DNA of 64,000 nt. Source: Chloracidobacterium sp. (GTDB taxonomy: Bacteria > Acidobacteriota > Blastocatellia > Pyrinomonadales > Pyrinomonadaceae). The number at the start of each line of letters is the position of its first letter. Positions within the stretch are counted from its first letter, which is position 1. Below are positions 59,691 through 64,000 of the stretch, piece by piece. The stretch is from assembly GCA_016716305.1 (NCBI GenBank), contig JADJWP010000001.1, forward strand, positions 186,001 through 250,000. Direction: 5' to 3'. The notes below the pieces were generated by a model. It had not been told where the DNA came from and made no database searches. It saw only the letters and a list, made by a program, of their open reading frames with translations. The position numbers and the translations under genes were made by a program.

Positions 59691-62171
59691 TCAGAAACGC
59701 ACCAAAAAGTTCTTGCCGTCGGTCCCCAAAATGTTCAGCACGTCCTTGTCAAAATTCACCGTTGGCGTTCCGTCGGCGAGCGCTTCGAATTCGATCACCG
59801 CAAGTGTGCCTGAGAGCCCTGTCCTCAAGCCCTTACTGGCGGTCAGTGAGACGAATGTCCGTCCGCCCTGGTTAAGAAATGGTTGGATCTCGGTCCCGGA
59901 CATTGCTCCGCCAAAGACGTCGCCATATGCGACCGACCTGACGGCCATGAGTTTCTCGTCGAATCGTAGTCCGAGCACGGCCGAGCCAAAAGGGTCGCTG
60001 CCCGTGATGAGTACTGGAAGTTTTATCCTTTGTCCCGCCTTCAAGTCGGGGATTTCAGCCAAAAAGCTGATCTTCGCGGTTCGGTTGTTGATCGCACCGT
60101 TTGCGGACTGCTCGGTTTGAACGTCGGACTCGTTTGCCGCGTCGGGTGGAATTCCTTTTATTTCTTCCGAGGTCTGTTTTATCTCAAGCTGCCTGACCGA
60201 GGCATCGATCGGCTTTACGGTCAACCCGCCCGTTTCAACTATCGGATTCGATGTGCCTCCCTGCTCTGCCTTAGGGACGATAGCCGCGGTTTCTGTACCG
60301 CCGCGGACGTATTCCGGCATCGACGGCTGGTCCGGCAATTGGATCGCCGTGGTCGTAGGCAAACGGCGGACCGAGGCAAGATATTCCTCGCGTTCTTCCT
60401 GCGTGATCATCGCCTCAAGCGAACCGCTGGTCGGCGTCGCCACGCTTCCCGTCGGCCTTTCTACCTCGTCCTCCGGTAATATCGCAGGAGCTCGGATGAC
60501 CCGCGGCGTAACGGCGATGACGACGTCGACCTGACGATTGTCTCTCGTCGGTGCCGAGAATAAACGGCCAAGTATCGGGATCAGGCCCAGAAGCGGCAAG
60601 CCCGACCGTCCTCGGCTTTCGACGTCCTGTGCAACGCTTGCCAGCAATAAGGTCCGGTTGTTCTGAACTCGAGCCGTTCCCTTGATCGATCGCTCTGAAA
60701 AGATCGGATTTCCGTCGGTTCCGCCAGCGACGACGTCTTTCGATTCGATCTCCATCGCGACCTGAACGTCCTGGTTCGGGAATACGATGGGCTTGAACTT
60801 AAGCGTCAGGCCGACCTGTTCGTAGTTAATGACGTTCGAAACAACGCCGTCGCTAGATTGATTTGAACCCGTAACGAACTGAGCGGTCCTGACCGGGACA
60901 CGCTGTCCGATACGTGCAGACGAATCTTCGTTGTTGAAGGCATGGATCTGTGTCGACGCCAGAAGTTTTGTGTTGCCTTTCGCTTGAAATGCAATGAGAT
61001 TTGCGGCCGGAATGGCTATGCCTACACCAAATGCGGTCGGAAGTGCCTGGCCCGCAACGCTCGAAAGCTGCGCAAACAGGTCATTGCCGCCGAGGCCGAC
61101 GACGCCGCGCGTCGTGCCGCCGAGACTTGTCAGCTGGGACTCGTTGCCGATCTGGTTCCCGAGGCGTAGCAGATCGGTCTTCGAAACCTCATATATCGCC
61201 ACATCCATCACGACCTCTGCCCGGTCTTTGTCGAGCGAAGCTATCAACTTGCCGATAAGCCGTATGTTCTCCTGCGTGTCGCGGATCGTTATGCTGTTGG
61301 TCGCGGCGTCTTCGAGGACGATGGTCTGCGCTCTGCCCGGTTGGGCCGGGATCGCGGTCTGCACGACCGTCTTTACATCTTTCGGGCTGGCGTTCGCTAA
61401 ATAAAATGTTCTTAGAACCAACTGTTGAAAGTTCGTTCGGCGATTGGTATTCGCGACCAGGATCGTCCTCGGCCCGACCCGCTGAAAGAAAAGATTCTCC
61501 TGTAGAAAAATGTAATCGAGTGCCCGTGCGGCGGTAACGTTCTTCAGTTCGATCCGCACGCTTCGATTCTCAAGCCGCGATTCAGCATCGAACAGGACGT
61601 TCAGATCAAGATCCTTTGCGAGTTCCTTTATGATGAACTGGAGGTTGACACCGCTCGGAAACGGGACGTCGCGGAGTTTTTCGAGCTTCTGAGGAATCTG
61701 AAAATCCGGAACTGCGGCACCGTTCGCGCTCGTCTGGACCATTTTCACGTCGCCGGACGTTGCCCCGGGGTTCTCTTCGTTCTTCTTCGCTTCCTGCAGC
61801 CTTACCATCCGCGCCATTTCAGCCTTGGCCAATTCGTTCACCGGGTCGAACGCATAGGCTTTGCGAAATGCGATGTAGGCTCCCTCGTAATCCTTTTCGT
61901 CTGCCGCGAGCCGGCCTTTTTTCATGTACATCTGCGAGGCGTTGAACAATGCCCTTCGAAGATGCAGCCGATACTCAGGATTTTTTGGATTCTCGTTGAC
62001 CGCAAGAGCAAAGGCCTCCGCCGCCTGATCCCATTCCTCGGCCGCCTCGTGTTTCATCCCGGTCTTAAAATACTTTTTGCCGTCACCAAGCGCCATTACT
62101 GCCGTCGGCGATAAGAACGCGGCCAAAAGGAACAGCGTGAGCGAAAATCGTATTCGAGTTGGAATCTTCAT
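59691..62171 (-). CDS. Secretin with N-terminal TPRs and C-terminal cohesin-like domain
   Basis: This 826-residue protein runs from the ATG at 62171. After a signal peptide come TPR-like helices (about 27-130), then an STN/secretin N0-like domain (about 170-250, INLQFIIKELAKDLDLNVLFD-type), an N1/NolW-type domain (VLRTFYLANASPKDVKTVVQ), and the secretin core with GLTLKFKPIVFPNQDVQVAME, GLPLLGLIPILGRLF and IAVTPRVIR. A Pro/Thr-rich linker leads to a C-terminal cohesin-like beta-sandwich (about 690-826, AKISFLAEIPDLKAGQRIKLPVLITG, AVIEFEALADGTPTVNF). It forms the outer-membrane channel of a type II secretion or pilus system. Confidence 0.92.
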   Translation of the reverse strand: MKIPTRIRFSLTLFLLAAFLSPTAVMALGDGKKYFKTGMKHEAAEEWDQAAEAFALAVNENPKNPEYRLHLRRALFNASQMYMKKGRLAADEKDYEGAYIAFRKAYAFDPVNELAKAEMARMVRLQEAKKNEENPGATSGDVKMVQTSANGAAVPDFQIPQKLEKLRDVPFPSGVNLQFIIKELAKDLDLNVLFDAESRLENRSVRIELKNVTAARALDYIFLQENLFFQRVGPRTILVANTNRRTNFQQLVLRTFYLANASPKDVKTVVQTAIPAQPGRAQTIVLEDAATNSITIRDTQENIRLIGKLIASLDKDRAEVVMDVAIYEVSKTDLLRLGNQIGNESQLTSLGGTTRGVVGLGGNDLFAQLSSVAGQALPTAFGVGIAIPAANLIAFQAKGNTKLLASTQIHAFNNEDSSARIGQRVPVRTAQFVTGSNQSSDGVVSNVINYEQVGLTLKFKPIVFPNQDVQVAMEIESKDVVAGGTDGNPIFSERSIKGTARVQNNRTLLLASVAQDVESRGRSGLPLLGLIPILGRLFSAPTRDNRQVDVVIAVTPRVIRAPAILPEDEVERPTGSVATPTSGSLEAMITQEEREEYLASVRRLPTTTAIQLPDQPSMPEYVRGGTETAAIVPKAEQGGTSNPIVETGGLTVKPIDASVRQLEIKQTSEEIKGIPPDAANESDVQTEQSANGAINNRTAKISFLAEIPDLKAGQRIKLPVLITGSDPFGSAVLGLRFDEKLMAVRSVAYGDVFGGAMSGTEIQPFLNQGGRTFVSLTASKGLRTGLSGTLAVIEFEALADGTPTVNFDKDVLNILGTDGKNFLVRF

Positions 62172-62339
62172 ATTCTTGGTATGATGGCGCCAAACTGCCG
62201 GCACCGCGTACGGACGTAAGTTTACACGAGGACGGTCGGTCAAAGTTGCAAATAATCGCTCTTTTGCGCTGCCGACAACGATTAAAGGCCATTCGGAAGA
62301 TCTGCACCTATCGTCAGCGTCTGCCCGTAAGATCAGGTA

Positions 62340-63086
62340 TTACGAGCTCACGCCCGCGGGCATCTTATCGTTCGTGATCCGCTCGAGTGCCTTTCGGCTA
62401 ATATGCGCGATAACGAGCACGGAAACGACCGAAGCGACGATTCCCAACGCCAAAAGGTAGGTATCCCGCGTATTTTCGAGGTTCAATTCAGATAGGCCGG
62501 CTCCGATGATCACCATTGCGGACGACCTCGGCAGCATTCCGGCCGCGGTCCCGACGAGGAATGACTGTACCGGAACCCTCGCCGATGCCATCAGGAAATT
62601 CGTAAATGCGAACGGCATGATCACCGACATCCTAAGCAGGAAGATTATCAACGTCGTCTTCCAAAAGTTGTCCTGAAGCAGGGATTGGTATATCGCCGAT
62701 GCTCGCGGGTGTCTATTCGCGATCTCGGGCAATTTCTCGCCGCTAAGACGCGAATTGATGAGAAAAGAGATGAATGCCGAACCGACAACTCCGGTCATCA
62801 ATATCGCGATCCCAAGCTCGAAACTGAACGCCCAACCGCTCAGAATACCGATGACGTTCGTCGGCAAAAGTGCCAGGCCGCAGAAGAAGAGCGTGCCGGC
62901 CAAAAATACGACGATGCCCGTTTCCCAATTGTCGCGAAGCCAGTACCCGATCGGATGAAGGAATATCAAGAGCGCGGTACTTCCGACGATAGGAAGAAAC
63001 GTCGTGACCAGCGCCATCGGTGTCAGATGGCCCAGCTCTTTGATATGGCTTTTTATTCGAGAAATCACAGCTTTTGATGATACCAC
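62340..63086 (-). CDS. TVP38/TMEM64 (DedA-like) membrane protein
   Basis: This 248-residue protein has six to seven membrane spans. The VTT-domain signature is visible in LLRMSVIMPFAFTNFLMASARVPVQSFLVGTAAGMLPRS, with amphipathic half-helices and conserved Arg and Pro. The family acts in membrane lipid handling. It begins at GTG one base after the cinA stop, so it is the second gene of that transcript. Confidence 0.9.
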   Translation of the reverse strand: MVSSKAVISRIKSHIKELGHLTPMALVTTFLPIVGSTALLIFLHPIGYWLRDNWETGIVVFLAGTLFFCGLALLPTNVIGILSGWAFSFELGIAILMTGVVGSAFISFLINSRLSGEKLPEIANRHPRASAIYQSLLQDNFWKTTLIIFLLRMSVIMPFAFTNFLMASARVPVQSFLVGTAAGMLPRSSAMVIIGAGLSELNLENTRDTYLLALGIVASVVSVLVIAHISRKALERITNDKMPAGVSS

Positions 63087-63087
63087 C

Positions 63088-64000
63088 TTATTTGCTTTTC
63101 AGCATTTGCCGTCGCAAATAATCAAGAGCGGCCTGGCTCGCTCGCCACCTGATCAGGTACCGGTCACCCGGCAGAACGATCTTTACCGATTTGGTCACCG
63201 TTGGCGATGCGTACCCGATGAAGACCGTTCCGACCGGCTTTTCGTCCGTTCCGCCGTCCGGCCCGGCGATCCCGGTCACCGCGACCGAATGGTCGGTCCC
63301 CGCCTTTTTCAACATTCCCTCGGCCATAGCTTCGGCGGTCTCGGCGCTGACGGCTCCGTGGGCCTCAATTGTAACGCGGGGAACGCCAAGGGTTCGGATC
63401 TTGGCCTCGTTGGAATATGTCGCCGCCCCTTCGACAAAATACCGCGACGAACCCGGCACATCGGTCAGCCGCTTTGCGATCAGTCCGCCGGTACAGCTCT
63501 CAGCCACCGAGACGGTCTCTCCACGCCTGGTCAGCATTTGCCCGACGATCTGCTCCATCGTATCGCCATTGTCTGAGAAAAGCGGCGCACCGAGTTCATC
63601 AGCGATGCGGCCCGCTAGTTCGCCAAGCACGGCTTCGGCGGCCCCGGATGTTTCTGCACGCGAGTAGAGATGTATCTCGACCTCGGCCTTGTTGAAAAGG
63701 ATCGCCGTCCGAACCGTCTTGTATTCGTTGTAGATCGGAGCGATGGCAGAATCGACGGCAGATTCACCGAGGCCCGAAACCCGAAGTATCCTTCGTCTTA
63801 CGACCATCGTTCCGGCAAGCCCGCTGATCCGAGGAAGCACCGAGTTCTCGAACATCGGCTTCATTTCTCGCGGCGGGCCCGGCAGGACGATCAGAGTGCG
63901 GTCGCCGGTTTCGAGCAGCATGCCGACGGCCGATCCGTTCGGGTTGGGCAAAACGTCGCAGCCCTCGATGATGTATGCCTGACGCTTGTTGATCTCGGGC
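63088..64000 (-). CDS. cinA: CinA-family protein, 5' truncated
   Basis: The frame runs off the window at its 5' end; visible residues start EINKRQAYIIEGCDVLPNPNGSAVGM, typical of the end of the CinA molybdopterin-binding-like (MoCF) domain. The C-terminal half is the PncC-like nicotinamide-nucleotide amidase domain, with SVAESCTGGLIAKRL, GAATYSNEAK and VTGIAGPDGG. CinA repairs oxidised or hydrated NAD derivatives and is linked to competence. The TVP38 gene follows with a one-base gap. Confidence 0.95.
   Translation of the reverse strand, partial: PEINKRQAYIIEGCDVLPNPNGSAVGMLLETGDRTLIVLPGPPREMKPMFENSVLPRISGLAGTMVVRRRILRVSGLGESAVDSAIAPIYNEYKTVRTAILFNKAEVEIHLYSRAETSGAAEAVLGELAGRIADELGAPLFSDNGDTMEQIVGQMLTRRGETVSVAESCTGGLIAKRLTDVPGSSRYFVEGAATYSNEAKIRTLGVPRVTIEAHGAVSAETAEAMAEGMLKKAGTDHSVAVTGIAGPDGGTDEKPVGTVFIGYASPTVTKSVKIVLPGDRYLIRWRASQAALDYLRRQMLKSK

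Noticed and set aside
1..64000. tRNA, rRNA, CRISPR, IS or prophage
   Set aside because: No T-loop/cloverleaf pattern, no rRNA motifs, no regularly spaced repeats, no transposase, integrase or phage structural genes were seen.

Overview
The window looks like a chromosomal segment of an Acidobacteriota member, probably Blastocatellia/Pyrinomonadales. This is inferred from gene content: Oar-like TonB-dependent receptors with a carboxypeptidase-regulatory N-terminus, secreted proteins with BACON modules and 'DGDGKADxAVFRP' FG-GAP repeats, a giant CARDB-repeat protein, an ECF-like sigma factor next to a TPR-tailed Ser/Thr kinase, and a pilus-type secretin carrying TPR and cohesin-like parts. No species name can be justified from sequence alone. 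Many starts lack a strong Shine-Dalgarno. I saw no rRNA, tRNA, CRISPR array, insertion sequence or prophage.

Layout. 0-4.3 kb: a truncated secreted protein, then a run of small integral membrane proteins (DUF4386 and unknowns). 4.4-12.2 kb: small exported proteins, a Tat-type dienelactone hydrolase, two large secreted surface proteins, and a lone infA (IF-1). 12.6-21.2 kb: one 2,873-residue secreted protein (TolB-like propeller, ten CARDB repeats, dockerin-like and cohesin-like modules). 21.4-24.8 kb: sigma factor plus kinase. 25.2-30.3 kb: an NtrC-type response regulator surrounded by tiny membrane proteins and a hybrid histidine kinase. 30.3-36.5 kb: a lipoprotein, CYTH protein, NatAB-like ABC exporter, CorA, DUF1835 and PgpA. 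36.6-43.8 kb: the conserved translation operon rimP-nusA-infB-rbfA-nrnA, with cobO downstream. 43.9-46.4 kb: XylF-like binding protein, ROK kinase and a small protein. 46.9-50.0 kb: FecR-like surface protein, Ugd and a UDP-sugar epimerase, suggesting exopolysaccharide supply. 50.1-55.1 kb: TonB-dependent receptor and partners. 55.3-57.5 kb: ECF sigma, anti-sigma and a beta-helix membrane protein. 57.6-62.2 kb: a type II secretion/type IV pilus operon (secretin, two pseudopilins, PilM-like). 62.3-64.0 kb: TVP38-family protein and truncated cinA.

The most interesting unit is at 25.2-28.1 kb. Three sites match the sigma-54 -24/-12 consensus with exact spacing. One lies ahead of the NtrC-type regulator itself, and one ahead of each of two previously easy-to-miss mini-genes (55 and 49 residues, both single or double membrane spans). 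The two mini-gene promoters predict nearly identical leaders of about 43-44 nt. A perfect 24-bp palindrome and a second inverted repeat sit at enhancer distance upstream of the first. Together with a GlsB/YeaQ-type stress protein this looks like a compact, self-regulated sigma-54 membrane-stress module. Other points of note are a terminator-like hairpin inside the predicted rimP leader, and a secretin with a cohesin-like C-terminus in a genome that also encodes a dockerin-bearing giant exoprotein.
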